The position numbers were made by a program, and so were the translations under genes. Below are positions 18,739-27,124 of a stretch of DNA of 64,000 bases, one piece after another. This DNA is from Rhodobacteraceae bacterium HIMB11 (GTDB taxonomy: Bacteria > Pseudomonadota > Alphaproteobacteria > Rhodobacterales > Rhodobacteraceae). Under the pieces are notes generated by a model, which was not told where the DNA came from, made no database searches, and saw nothing but the letters and a program-made list of their open reading frames with translations. The stretch's first letter is position 1; each line of letters starts with the position of its first letter. The stretch spans positions 186,001-250,000 of the forward strand of contig AVDB01000004.1 of assembly GCA_000472185.1 (NCBI GenBank), in the 5' to 3' direction.

Positions 18739-18769
18739 AAGGATCCAAATTATTTTGGGTCCTTTTTTT
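18739..18769 (+). terminator. Terminator of the rplM-rpsI operon
   Basis: The stem AAGGATCCAAA / TTTGGGTCCTT (with a G-T pair) is followed by TTTTTTT immediately downstream of rpsI. Confidence 0.85.
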
Positions 18770-18783
18770 GTTGGGGGGGACAC

Positions 18784-19107
18784 ATGCAATATGTTTACTT
18801 GCTGATTGCCGTTGTGTTTGAAGTATCGGGAACCATGTTGTTACCCGTCAGTCAAAATTTCACGCGCCTGATGCCCACTGCTGCGTTGATTGCATGTTAT
18901 TCTGCATCGTTTTATTTTCTGACGCTTGCGTTGAACACCATGCCGATTGCGGTGGTTTATGCCACGTGGTCGGGGTTGGGTATATTTCTGATCACAGTGT
19001 TTGGATATTTTGTGTTCCAACAATCCCTAGAGTGGCGGTCAATTTTGGGATTGGTGATGATTGTCGGTGGGGTTGTTTTGGTCAACACCTATGCCCCGCA
19101 TAAATAA
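18784..19107 (+). CDS. Small multidrug resistance (SMR) family transporter
   Basis: 107 residues with four membrane helices, typical SMR length. The conserved membrane glutamate is E13 in AVVFEVSGTM, and YATWSGLGI carries the family tryptophan. SMR dimers exchange protons for cationic drugs, polyamines or guanidinium; the loss of the usual Lys after the GT motif (GTMLLPVS) gives no clear substrate call. The start at 18784 follows a GGGGGGG tract acting as ribosome-binding site; the open frame extends upstream into rpsI and is not used. Confidence 0.85.
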   Translation: MQYVYLLIAVVFEVSGTMLLPVSQNFTRLMPTAALIACYSASFYFLTLALNTMPIAVVYATWSGLGIFLITVFGYFVFQQSLEWRSILGLVMIVGGVVLVNTYAPHK

Positions 19108-19141
19108 ATGACGTAGTTTAATCGCGATCGCAACCATAATA

Positions 19142-19163
19142 GACGGCACCATAAAGCGCCGTC
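19142..19163. terminator. Weak hairpin between convergent SMR gene and typA
   Basis: GACGGC-N10-GCCGTC lies between the two convergent stop codons. No T-run follows on either strand, so termination is only a possibility. Confidence 0.3.
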
Positions 19164-19178
19164 CGCAAATATTTGAAC

Positions 19179-20999
19179 TTAATTGTCTTTCTTCGTCATC
19201 CGTTTGCGTTCATGCGGGTCAAGGTAGCGTTTGCGCAGGCGGATGGATTCTGGCGTCACCTCAACCAATTCGTCGTCGTTGATATAGGCAATCGCCTCTT
19301 CCAATGAAAAATTGATATGTGGGGTTAGGCGCACCGCATCATCAGACCCAGAGGCGCGCACGTTGGTTAATTTTTTACCCTTCAGTGGGTTCACCTCAAG
19401 ATCATTATCGCGGCTGTGTTCACCGATAATCATGCCCTGATAGACTATGGCCTGCGGGCCGACAAACATACGGCCGCGCTCTTCTAGGTTCCAAAGCGCA
19501 TAGGCGACCGCCTCGCCATCTTCCATGGAAATCAACACACCCGCGCGACGTCCGGGGATTGGCCCCTTATAGGGGGCCCAACCATGGAACACGCGGTTCA
19601 TGATGCCTGTGCCGCGTGTATCGGTTAGGAATTCGCCATGATATCCGATCAATCCACGCGCAGGAACGTGGGCGACGATGCGTGTTTTTCCCGCGCCCGC
19701 GGGGCGCATTTCGACCAAATCGCCCTTGCGGGCGCCGGTGATTTTTTCGATGACAGCGCCCGAATAATCGTCATCCACATCAATGGTGACTTCTTCGATG
19801 GGTTCTAGGCGTTGACCGTCCTCTTCGCGCACCAAAACCTGGGGGCGAGAGATGGACAATTCAAATCCCTCGCGGCGCATGTTTTCAATCAAAACACCCA
19901 TTTGCAATTCACCGCGCCCTGCAACCTCGAACGCCTCACCGCCCGGGGTGTCGGTGATTTTGATGGCCACATTGCTTTCGGCCTCTTTCATCAGGCGATC
20001 ACGGATCACACGCGATTGTACTTTTTTACCCTCACGCCCTGCAAGCGGGCTATCGTTGATGCCAAATGTGACGGTGATGGTGGGCGGATCGATGGGTTGC
20101 GCCTCAAGCGGTTCATCAACGGCCAATGCGCAAAGCGTGTCGGAAACGGTGGCCTTGCTCATCCCTGCGATTGTGACGATGTCGCCTGGTGTCGCCTCAT
20201 CAATTTCCTGTTGTGCTAATCCGCGGAATGCAAGGATCTTGGTCACGCGGAACTGTTCGATTTTTTGTCCCACACGCGACAGCGCTTGGATTGTTGCACC
20301 AACCTTTAGCGTTCCGCTTTCTACGCGGCCAGTCAAAACGCGGCCGATAAAATTATCGCTCCCCAATGTTGTGGCCAACATGCGGAAATCTTCATCCACG
20401 CGCTGCAATTGGCACGGGGCAGTGACATGGTTTACGATCAGATCGAAAAGTGCTGACAAATCCTTGCGCGGGCCATCCAATTCATGATCTGCCCAGCCGG
20501 AACGGCCTGATGCATACATGTGCGGGAAATCCAACTGATCGTCGGTCGCATCCAAGGCCGCGAACAAATCAAAACATTCGTCCAATGCACGATCAGACTC
20601 TGCATCGGGTTTATCAACCTTGTTCAACACAACAATTGGTCGCAATCCCATGGCCAACGCTTTGGATGTCACGAATTTCGTCTGTGGCATTGGCCCTTCT
20701 GCGGCGTCCACCAATAGGACAACACCGTCGACCATGCTTAGGATACGCTCAACCTCAGCGCCGAAATCCGCGTGGCCCGGGGTGTCAACGATGTTGATAC
20801 GCGTGTTTTTCCATTCGACGGATGTACATTTCGCCATGATCGTGATGCCACGTTCACGTTCCAAATCGTTACTATCCATCGCGCGTTCGGCCACAGCCTG
20901 ATTTGCGCGGAACGCGCCCGATTGTTTTAGAAGTTCGTCAACAAGGGTGGTTTTACCGTGGTCAACGTGCGCGATAATCGCGATATTGCGTAGTTCCAT
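19179..20999 (-). CDS. typA: Ribosome-associated GTPase TypA/BipA
   Basis: 606 residues of translational GTPase. G1 is [15 protein letters not shown], the switch region contains [13 protein letters not shown]3 DTPGHADFG, and G4 NKVDKPDA, followed by EF-G-like domains and the BipA C-terminal domain. BipA assists 50S assembly and stress adaptation, especially at low temperature. The start at 20999 is [15 protein letters not shown]. Two hairpins lie in the leader (21065-21102). Confidence 0.96.
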   Translation of the reverse strand: MELRNIAIIAHVDHGKTTLVDELLKQSGAFRANQAVAERAMDSNDLERERGITIMAKCTSVEWKNTRINIVDTPGHADFGAEVERILSMVDGVVLLVDAAEGPMPQTKFVTSKALAMGLRPIVVLNKVDKPDAESDRALDECFDLFAALDATDDQLDFPHMYASGRSGWADHELDGPRKDLSALFDLIVNHVTAPCQLQRVDEDFRMLATTLGSDNFIGRVLTGRVESGTLKVGATIQALSRVGQKIEQFRVTKILAFRGLAQQEIDEATPGDIVTIAGMSKATVSDTLCALAVDEPLEAQPIDPPTITVTFGINDSPLAGREGKKVQSRVIRDRLMKEAESNVAIKITDTPGGEAFEVAGRGELQMGVLIENMRREGFELSISRPQVLVREEDGQRLEPIEEVTIDVDDDYSGAVIEKITGARKGDLVEMRPAGAGKTRIVAHVPARGLIGYHGEFLTDTRGTGIMNRVFHGWAPYKGPIPGRRAGVLISMEDGEAVAYALWNLEERGRMFVGPQAIVYQGMIIGEHSRDNDLEVNPLKGKKLTNVRASGSDDAVRLTPHINFSLEEAIAYINDDELVEVTPESIRLRKRYLDPHERKRMTKKDN

Positions 21000-21064
21000 G
21001 TGCAGGAGTTACCTAAACTAGTGATGTTTGGGCACCGCCTATCCGCAAAACGTCTAAATTGCCA

Positions 21065-21102
21065 GACCCTATTGGGTCGCAGGGCAAGTTTCTTCGCCCT
21101 GC
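21065..21102 (-). promoter_or_regulatory. Double hairpin between mttB-like gene and typA
   Basis: GACCC-TATT-GGGTC (21065-21078) directly abuts GCAGGGC-N10-GCCCTGC (21079-21102). The pair lies 66-103 bases upstream of the typA start and downstream of the preceding minus gene. No T-run follows on the minus strand, so it is better read as leader structure than as a terminator. Confidence 0.35.
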
Positions 21103-21119
21103 GGAAAAATTATGTGGAT

Positions 21120-22658
21120 TTAGTGGTTCAAATGAATATTAAACGCAGATCGCAATGCTGCTTCGGTTTCTGGGTCAAACCGCGCGTTTGTGGGTTCGCT
21201 GAGGATTGCATCTTTGCGTTGTGTGGCATTGGCCAATAGATCGGGTTTTCCGTTTTCAACCCATTCCTTGGGGCTACTGCGATCGCCCAGCGCGGGGTAG
21301 ATGTATTCGGTTTGCATCAGTTTCAGGGTTTGATCCGATCCCAAATAATGCCCTGGCCCTGTTAGGCAGGTTTCGCGAATGACCTCAAGGCTGACGCTAT
21401 CTTCGGTGACATCAATCCCTTTAACGCAGCGCAGCGCCTGACCGATGATATCATCGCCCAAGATCAGGCTTTCGTGACAGAACCCCAGTAGGGATGCGTG
21501 CATGCCCACAGATTCATAAACCATGTTCAACCCCGTCAAACCCGCCATCAGATTTGAATTCATCTGTTCCCATCCTGCCTGCATATCAGGCAGTTTCGCA
21601 TCCGCGATCCCCGCCGCGGCACCACCTGGAATGCCATAGAATTGGTGCATCTGCGCGCAACCCGCCGTCAACAGGGCCTGTTCACCACTGCCCCCTGACA
21701 TGGCACCTGTGCGCAGATCGGAAACAAATGGCCATGTGCCAAAGATTGCGGGATGCCCAGGTTTAATTGAATGCACATAAACCAATCCCGCCAAACATTC
21801 TGCCACGGCCTGAACGATTGCACCTGCGATGGGGGCAGGGGCGGTTGCGCCTGCTTGTCCCGCGCTTAGCAACAACACGGGCATGCCCGCCTTGATGCAT
21901 TCCTCCATCACTTCGCAGCTTTCTGTTGCGAATTTCATGGGCGGAACAACAAAACAGTTTGAATTAGACACAAACGGACGTTCGCGCCATTTATCCTCGC
22001 CCCCTGCCATGATGTGCAGCATTTCAATGGCATCTTTGACGAAGCTGGGTTCGGTAAAGGATGTTCCGACATGTTTTTTGGTGCCGCTACAGCAGGCATA
22101 GATCGTGTTCAAGTCCATTTCGCGGTTATCAAGGATATCACGCGCCACCATGGGACGTTGTAGGAAATGAATATTGTCCAAACGATCTGTAATACGTGCT
22201 GCATCATGCAAATCCTGTAACGTACTGTCACGATAATTTTTTCCGTCAACATCTACCATATGGACGGCTGCACCCGCTGTTCCAAAATGTACGCGTGTTC
22301 CTCCCAAGGTTAGGTCGTGTTTTGGATCACGACCATGCAGCGTGATTTCCCGATTGGCCGAGGCCAGCGCATCTTCGACCAATGAACGGGGGAAACGCAG
22401 GCGTCCATCATCGCCCAAAATCGCACCAGCGGCTGTCATGTAATCAACGCCGCTTTGTGGCGCTTCTGATAGGCCGATTTGTTCCAGCGCATCAAGTGCG
22501 GCTTGGTGAATACGCTCCATCCCTTCTTGGGTCAGGGGGCGATATTGGCCACCTTCTAAACCTGCGCGAACGGGGCGCAGATGTTCTGCAAGTGGAGCTG
22601 AGCGGGTTTGACGGCGGGCGCTTCTGCCGCCTGCGCGACGGGGGGTTTCTGATGTCAT
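21120..22658 (-). CDS. MttB/MtgB family trimethylamine-type methyltransferase, non-pyrrolysine
   Basis: 512 residues of the trimethylamine methyltransferase (COG5598) family. Visible blocks include HFGTAGAAVHMVDVDG, SNSNCFVVPPMKFA, and GAMSGGSGEQALLTAG. The frame has no internal amber codon, so it is a non-pyrrolysine homolog; characterised relatives demethylate glycine betaine and similar quaternary amines and pass the methyl to a corrinoid protein. The substrate is not determined here and no corrinoid partner gene is adjacent. The start is placed at MTSETPRR (22658) with GGAAA upstream, not the longer frame to 22748. The N-terminus is Arg-rich. Confidence 0.8.
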   Translation of the reverse strand: MTSETPRRAGGRSARRQTRSAPLAEHLRPVRAGLEGGQYRPLTQEGMERIHQAALDALEQIGLSEAPQSGVDYMTAAGAILGDDGRLRFPRSLVEDALASANREITLHGRDPKHDLTLGGTRVHFGTAGAAVHMVDVDGKNYRDSTLQDLHDAARITDRLDNIHFLQRPMVARDILDNREMDLNTIYACCSGTKKHVGTSFTEPSFVKDAIEMLHIMAGGEDKWRERPFVSNSNCFVVPPMKFATESCEVMEECIKAGMPVLLLSAGQAGATAPAPIAGAIVQAVAECLAGLVYVHSIKPGHPAIFGTWPFVSDLRTGAMSGGSGEQALLTAGCAQMHQFYGIPGGAAAGIADAKLPDMQAGWEQMNSNLMAGLTGLNMVYESVGMHASLLGFCHESLILGDDIIGQALRCVKGIDVTEDSVSLEVIRETCLTGPGHYLGSDQTLKLMQTEYIYPALGDRSSPKEWVENGKPDLLANATQRKDAILSEPTNARFDPETEAALRSAFNIHLNH

Positions 22659-22832
22659 TGCAACGTTTCCGATTGTTAAAGTGTTCTGAAGGCGGAAGGG
22701 TTCAGAACAAAACAGGTGCGCCGCGTGCCGCGCGGCCACGGCAGGCACCGATCACAACGATCACAAGCGTATGTTTAGATGTCATAGACTGCATGGTCAC
22801 CCCGTGTGTTGCGGAATAATTGAGGCGAAGCA

Positions 22833-23054
22833 GTGGAGTCGTCTAGCCGATTTGCGACCTATGTCGCATTTGGACTATTCCGTACTGCAAACTTGGTTTC
22901 CATAATCGGCCATGCATTTTTTATAGGTGCAATATTGTATCTCGCTGTCGCGCTCGAAACTGTTGACATCTTTCTCAACTATTTCTTGATAATTCACGTA
23001 AGCTTGGCGCTTTTTTTTGGCAGACGTTTTTCCAACCATCAAACCAACAAATAG
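22833..23054 (+). CDS. Possible small two-helix membrane protein
   Basis: 73 residues from a GTG with GAGG upstream. It has two hydrophobic stretches (about 20-40 and 46-62: FFIGAILYLAVAL, FLNYFLIIHVSLALFF) and a basic C-terminus. I recognise no family. It lies alone between the divergent MttB-like gene and the response regulator gene. The composition is plausible for a real small membrane protein, but this could be a chance frame. Confidence 0.35.
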   Translation: MESSSRFATYVAFGLFRTANLVSIIGHAFFIGAILYLAVALETVDIFLNYFLIIHVSLALFFGRRFSNHQTNK

Positions 23055-23280
23055 ATTTCCCAGTTGGGTGTTCTTCGATCCGGGTGCGGTCACGGACGCG
23101 TAATTCGATTTTTTCGGGAATGTTTTATTCCAGATCACAGCGCAGTAATCCTTAGTTTCCCTCATGAAAGTTTAAAAAAATTAATCCTTTTGGATTGAAT
23201 AACAGGTCATTGGTGTGTGGGGGGTTAACCTGAAGCCAGAAATAGCGAATACCTACACCGCACAAAGTAGGGTATCTCCG

Positions 23281-23922
23281 ATGGCGCTCGCAACACCAAC
23301 TGAAAAGCAAATTCGCATTCTCGTCGCAGACGATCATGAGATGATATTGGACGTTGCGCGGATGTATCTGGATCAACAGGGTGACATGTCTGTTGTCACG
23401 GTGCCGGATCTTGATGCTGCTTTGAATGCTTTTCGAGAAGAAGGGCCATTTGACATCGTTATACTTGATTATCAAATGCCGGGTATGGACGGCCTAGCAG
23501 GATTGCAAAAAATGGTTGCGCTTGCCGGAGATCGCCCTGTTGCAATTATCACCGGTAACGCAACGCGAAACCTGATGAACCAGTCATTAGATGCGGGTGC
23601 AGCAGGGATTATTTCAAAAACGCTACCGATGCGATCCTTGGCTAATTCAATTCGTTTTATCCATTCTGGTGAAACGTATATGCCGCTTCATTTGATGCAG
23701 GATGAACCAAAGAAGAGAGCCGCCGAGTCAGGCCCGTTAAGTGGGCGTGAAATGACAGTCCTCGGACACTTGGGCGAGGGGCGAAAGAATAAAGAAATCG
23801 CAAGTGCACTGGGCCTATCTGAAGGCACAGTTAAAATGCATGTCATGTCGATTTGTAGAAAGTTAGAAGCAACAAATCGTACGCAGGCTGTTGTGATCGC
23901 ACGCGATATCGGGTTGTTATAA
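23281..23922 (+). CDS. LuxR/FixJ-type response regulator
   Basis: 213 residues. The receiver domain starts IRILVADDHEMILDVA, with the phospho-aspartate in DIVILDYQMPGMDG and a Lys in ISKTLP. The C-terminal LuxR helix-turn-helix is SGREMTVLGHLGEG, KNKEIASALGLSEGTVKMHV. It should bind DNA when phosphorylated. No histidine kinase gene is adjacent, so the partner is unknown. The start at 23281 has TAGGG upstream; the open frame begins at 23215. It is a single-gene unit. Confidence 0.88.
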   Translation: MALATPTEKQIRILVADDHEMILDVARMYLDQQGDMSVVTVPDLDAALNAFREEGPFDIVILDYQMPGMDGLAGLQKMVALAGDRPVAIITGNATRNLMNQSLDAGAAGIISKTLPMRSLANSIRFIHSGETYMPLHLMQDEPKKRAAESGPLSGREMTVLGHLGEGRKNKEIASALGLSEGTVKMHVMSICRKLEATNRTQAVVIARDIGLL

Positions 23923-24131
23923 CGCTTGATGCATTTGTATTATGAGTATCGAACACACAAGCTAGATTGCGTGTGGTTTTCAAAACGCGACTTGTTGTGT
24001 CGTTCCTAACGGTAAAAAAACATAGTTATTTAAGATCTCCAGGCCGTTTGCGTCTATCCGTTTACTTCGCCTCTTTGATCATTAACGGCCCAATGTGACA
24101 GGATGTAAGCAAAGGACATGCAAAATAAAAA

Positions 24132-24158
24132 ACGCCCGCTGAGTGCGGGCGTCTTTTT
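24132..24158 (-). terminator. Terminator of the 32-residue gene (bidirectional)
   Basis: A perfect stem ACGCCCGC / GCGGGCGT with a 5-nt loop. On the minus strand it is followed by TTTTTATTTT; on the plus strand by CTTTTT. It begins 26 bases after the mini-gene stop. Confidence 0.85.
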
Positions 24159-24177
24159 CACAAATGTGCAGATGGTC

Positions 24178-24276
24178 TTATAGATACATCATGCCTGAGC
24201 GCATTTGGCGTTTTGCAGAATTTTCAGATGATTTTGCAAGCCAAAGCAGAGTGAATGTGATGATACGTACGAACAT
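24178..24276 (-). CDS. Mini-gene, 32-residue basic hypothetical protein
   Basis: A minus-strand ATG at 24276 sits five bases after AAGGAGA, one of the best ribosome-binding sites in the window. The frame runs 32 codons to TAA at 24178-24180 and a strong terminator follows 26 bases on. The peptide starts with a hydrophobic segment (MFVRIITFTLLWLAK) and continues polar and basic (SSENSAKRQMRSGMMYL). I recognise no family; a small membrane-associated peptide is possible. A nested inverted repeat lies 60 bases upstream. Too short for ordinary gene callers. Confidence 0.65.
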   Translation of the reverse strand: MFVRIITFTLLWLAKSSENSAKRQMRSGMMYL

Positions 24277-24334
24277 TGTCTGTCTCCTTATTTCAAGAAG
24301 GCAGATACAGGTGTCAGCACAAGTGGAGTAGCCA

Positions 24335-24374
24335 GATAATCTGCATAACCGTTATGCAGGGAATGCAGATTATC
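24335..24374. repeat. Nested 40-bp inverted repeat
   Basis: The outer arms GATAATCTGCAT (24335-24346) and ATGCAGATTATC (24363-24374) are perfect 12-bp complements. Inside, CTGCATAAC-C-GTTATGCAG (24341-24359) is a 19-bp perfect palindrome sharing the left arm. The element therefore holds three copies of an ATGCAG half-site. It lies 12 bases after the stop of the 24386 gene and about 60 bases upstream of the mini-gene, without a T-run. An operator is more likely than a terminator. Confidence 0.6.
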
Positions 24375-24385
24375 GTTTGTATTGC

Positions 24386-24832
24386 TTAGAAAATGATCCA
24401 GTACAGGACAACAAGAACCGCAACCGCGATCAACAATTTGGTGGTTCCTGACATTCCACCCGCCTCTTGTGGAGCAGAGGCCGCAGGGGCCGCTGATGTG
24501 GGTTCCGGTGTTTCGGTTGGTGCGGGTGCAGGTTCTGCCGCGGGTTCTGGGTCTGTGGCGGGCACGAATTCTGGTGCGGCGCTTGGGGCGGCATCGGCGC
24601 TGTCATCGGCAGGTGCCTGATATTTCCAATCCAAGGTGCGATTGGCCAAATCCTCTTGTCCCGCTAGCGGTGTGCTTGGTTTAATGCCTGACCCTTCACC
24701 TGATCCACCACCGAATTGCGCATCCAGAAGGGTGACCAATTCATCTTTTTTTAGGCTCATAGACGCGTCAACGCCAAGGGCTGTTAATTCCTCAACCAAC
24801 TGAGCTTTGGTTTTTTTACTGTTTTGTGTCAT
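24386..24832 (-). CDS. Tail-anchored protein with SAP/HeH-like N-terminal domain
   Basis: 148 residues. Residues 8-40 (KAQLVEELTALGVDASMS, LKKDELVTLLDAQ) resemble a SAP/HeH helix-extension-helix nucleic-acid-binding fold. A long Ala/Pro/Glu-rich disordered linker follows (about 65-125), then a single C-terminal hydrophobic helix (TTKLLIAVAVLVVLYWIIF). It would be anchored in the inner membrane with the small domain in the cytoplasm. No known family is named; a link between membrane and nucleic acid is inference only. GGGGAGAG precedes the ATG. Confidence 0.65.
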   Translation of the reverse strand: MTQNSKKTKAQLVEELTALGVDASMSLKKDELVTLLDAQFGGGSGEGSGIKPSTPLAGQEDLANRTLDWKYQAPADDSADAAPSAAPEFVPATDPEPAAEPAPAPTETPEPTSAAPAASAPQEAGGMSGTTKLLIAVAVLVVLYWIIF

Positions 24833-24964
24833 TCTGTCTCTCCCCTGTTGTCTTTTGTTTTTTGACGACTTCGTTTTTTTGTATAAACAGACGCTAACAC
24901 GGATCAGAAATAAAACAATACGCGACTATAGTTGCATATGGGCGTTGAATTTGTGGCAACACCG

Positions 24965-25537
24965 TTACCAAACTTCGGGATCAATGCCCTGTTCGGCAAG
25001 TTTGGCGAATTTATCCTGCAGATACCGTTGAAACGATTGTTTTTCATATTCGCCTGTGACGACGTATTCGAGCGATGACAAATAATGAAACGGTTTCAGA
25101 TAGCCAGGCAGGCGAAACACCTCTTTGGCGGCCCCCTCTGCGTTTTGCGTGTAGATCAGTGTTGTTGGTGTGAAATGAATGCCCTGACTTTGGATCCAAT
25201 CACGCTCTTCCATCGCTTTGCCGTCAAATCCAACCACTTCTCTTGCGCCCCACAGGTCCAATTGCAAAACCAGAGCATGTTCATTCAGATAATCGGTGAT
25301 TTCGCTGCGTTTGAAATTCACCTCATGCAATTCGCGGCAATAGGGGCATCCAGCCTGTTCAATCAGAACAACCAAAAATTTACCCTCGTCCTCGGCTTCT
25401 TGGACATCATCGGCTAATTCGAGGAAAGAGTGATGAAACCAGGGTTGTTTATGTAAACCATCGTCCCCGACCTCGGCCAGAACCGTTTGGGGCAGCAGAT
25501 ACAGCAGCGCTGCGATGAACGGGAATAAACGCTTCAT
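24965..25537 (-). CDS. Secreted thioredoxin-fold protein (SoxW-like)
   Basis: 190 residues with an N-terminal signal peptide (MKRLFPFIAALLYLLPQTVLA) and a thioredoxin-like domain with a CPYC redox pair in IEQAGCPYCRELHEVNF. It is expected in the periplasm as a thiol reductase; SoxW and related proteins of alphaproteobacteria have this form. No sox genes are nearby. The start at 25537 has GGAGGTGAAA just upstream and is preferred over the longer frame to 25567. Confidence 0.8.
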   Translation of the reverse strand: MKRLFPFIAALLYLLPQTVLAEVGDDGLHKQPWFHHSFLELADDVQEAEDEGKFLVVLIEQAGCPYCRELHEVNFKRSEITDYLNEHALVLQLDLWGAREVVGFDGKAMEERDWIQSQGIHFTPTTLIYTQNAEGAAKEVFRLPGYLKPFHYLSSLEYVVTGEYEKQSFQRYLQDKFAKLAEQGIDPEVW

Positions 25538-25658
25538 TTTCACCTCCATTTTCACGAAACATACCACAAAATTGGATTTGCGTCATTCACGATGACGCGA
25601 TGTCCTACTGGATACGGGCAGACCTGTGTTTTAGGCTTAAGCAAAAAAAGAGGATCGC

Positions 25659-26072
25659 ATGGATCAAACTGTCATTGATAAGATCAAAGCAAGCTTTGCG
25701 CGTCAAAGTTACATGACAACCCTTGGCGCTGCGTTGGATCACATTGAAACTGGGTTAGTCAGCATTCGGGCCCCCATGTCGGATCATATCCTGCAACAAC
25801 ACGGGTTTGCACATGCGGGTGTTGCGTTTTCCATGGGGGATAGTGCGGCAGGCTATGCGGCACTGACATTAATGCCGGCCGAGGCTGAGGTTTTGACAAC
25901 CGAGATGAAGATCAACCTATTGGCCCCCGCAAGTGGGGATGTGATTATCGCCAAGGGGCGTGTTATTAAGGCAGGCCACCGTTTGACAATCGTGGGGGCA
26001 GATGTTTTTGCCATAACTGGTGATCAGGAAAAACACATCGCGATTTTACAAGGCACAATGATTTCAAGCTAA
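25659..26072 (+). CDS. PaaI family thioesterase (hotdog fold)
   Basis: 137 residues. The hotdog core includes QQHGFAHAGVAFSMGDSAAG, where HG..H.G..F...D fits the PaaI/4HBT group, and TTEMKINLLAPASGDVI. It likely hydrolyses an acyl-CoA; the substrate is unknown. AAGAGGA precedes the ATG. It is a single gene between divergent and co-directional neighbours. Confidence 0.8.
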   Translation: MDQTVIDKIKASFARQSYMTTLGAALDHIETGLVSIRAPMSDHILQQHGFAHAGVAFSMGDSAAGYAALTLMPAEAEVLTTEMKINLLAPASGDVIIAKGRVIKAGHRLTIVGADVFAITGDQEKHIAILQGTMISS

Positions 26073-26135
26073 TGTGATGACTTTTCCCTGCGGCGCGTCC
26101 TATATAGGGAATAGGATGCAGAGATCGGAGTTGGT

Positions 26136-26945
26136 ATGAGACTTATTTTTATTGTGGTGTTTCTATTGCTGGCTTGGGTACAGGCCGCAACAGCGGATCA
26201 GGCGCGTGTTGCGCAACTTTTTGATGCGCTGAATATGGATGAAATTATTTCCATCATGCAAGATGAAGGCAAACTTGATGCCGTCGCCACGATTGAAATC
26301 TATGCAGAGCGCGCTGTTGATTATGAGGTCAAAGCACAGATTGATCGCATTTTCGATAAAACGGAAATGCGGGTCGTGTTGATCAACCTGACATATGAGA
26401 ACATGAATGACGCACAAATCTCTGCGGCAACCGACTTCCTCAACAGCGATGTTGGCATGCGTGCGAACACCTTGGAAACAACCGCGCGACGCGCCATTTC
26501 GGATGACGTGATCGAGGAATATGCACTGTCGCAATTCGACGATGCAAGCGAACTGCCCCGTTACAAACAGTTTCAGGATTTGATCACGACATTGGATTTG
26601 ATAGATCAAAACACCTACGGCGCGATGGGCGCGCAATATGTTTTCATGCGCCAATTGACGGGGACAGACGCATTGGGATTAACCGATGATGCGATCACCG
26701 AACTACTTATGGCCAGCGAAGAGGAATTGCGCGCGGGAATTACCGAATGGCTATATGGTTTTTTCAACATGGCCTACGCTCCACTCAGTGATGCGGATTT
26801 GGAAACCTATATCGCCTTTCAAAAATCGGATGCGGGTCAGGCGCTTAACCGGTCCTTATTTGCGGGCTTTAATGAACTCAGCGCGCGGCATGCCCAAAAA
26901 ATGGGGGCGATGGTCGCGGAATTGTTGCAGGTGCGGGATTTATAA
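26136..26945 (+). CDS. DUF2059 domain protein, exported
   Basis: 269 residues. The N-terminal MRLIFIVVFLLLAWVQAATA is a signal peptide. Two DUF2059-like segments follow, with TYENMNDAQISAATDFLNSDVG (split) near 90-110 and FNMAYAPLSDADLETYIAFQ near 215, sharing the pattern of a polar turn followed by an F-x-x-S-x-x-G motif. Function is unknown; a periplasmic location is expected. It lies just upstream of the rplU promoter. Confidence 0.7.
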   Translation: MRLIFIVVFLLLAWVQAATADQARVAQLFDALNMDEIISIMQDEGKLDAVATIEIYAERAVDYEVKAQIDRIFDKTEMRVVLINLTYENMNDAQISAATDFLNSDVGMRANTLETTARRAISDDVIEEYALSQFDDASELPRYKQFQDLITTLDLIDQNTYGAMGAQYVFMRQLTGTDALGLTDDAITELLMASEEELRAGITEWLYGFFNMAYAPLSDADLETYIAFQKSDAGQALNRSLFAGFNELSARHAQKMGAMVAELLQVRDL

Positions 26946-26957
26946 GCCCCACGCATG

Positions 26958-26986
26958 TTGACATTTTCCATGCCCCCTTGCATAAG
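26958..26986 (+). promoter_or_regulatory. Promoter of rplU-rpmA
   Basis: TTGACA at 26958-26963, a 17-base spacer and CATAAG at 26981-26986. The transcript would start near 26993, leaving a leader of about 130 bases before rplU. Confidence 0.6.
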
Positions 26987-26998
26987 CAGGCTCTCATT

Positions 26999-27022
26999 GG
27001 CGGGGATTCCCCGCCTTTCTTT
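26999..27022 (+). promoter_or_regulatory. Hairpin with T-rich tail in the rplU leader
   Basis: GGCGGGG-ATT-CCCCGCC followed by TTTCTTT. It is a perfect 7-bp GC stem placed a few bases after the predicted transcript start, the same layout as in the rplM leader. Confidence 0.5.
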
Positions 27023-27124
27023 ATCACATACGTCCATTGGGACGCGCAGTTTGGGGCGATGCAGCCTGCATCACAACACCTAAATTCAGGGGCCGAAAAA
27101 CGCGGAAACGAAAAGGAAAGACGC

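Noticed and set aside
21120-22658. Pyrrolysine in the MttB-like methyltransferase
   Set aside because: The frame has no internal TAG, so it is a non-pyrrolysine homolog.
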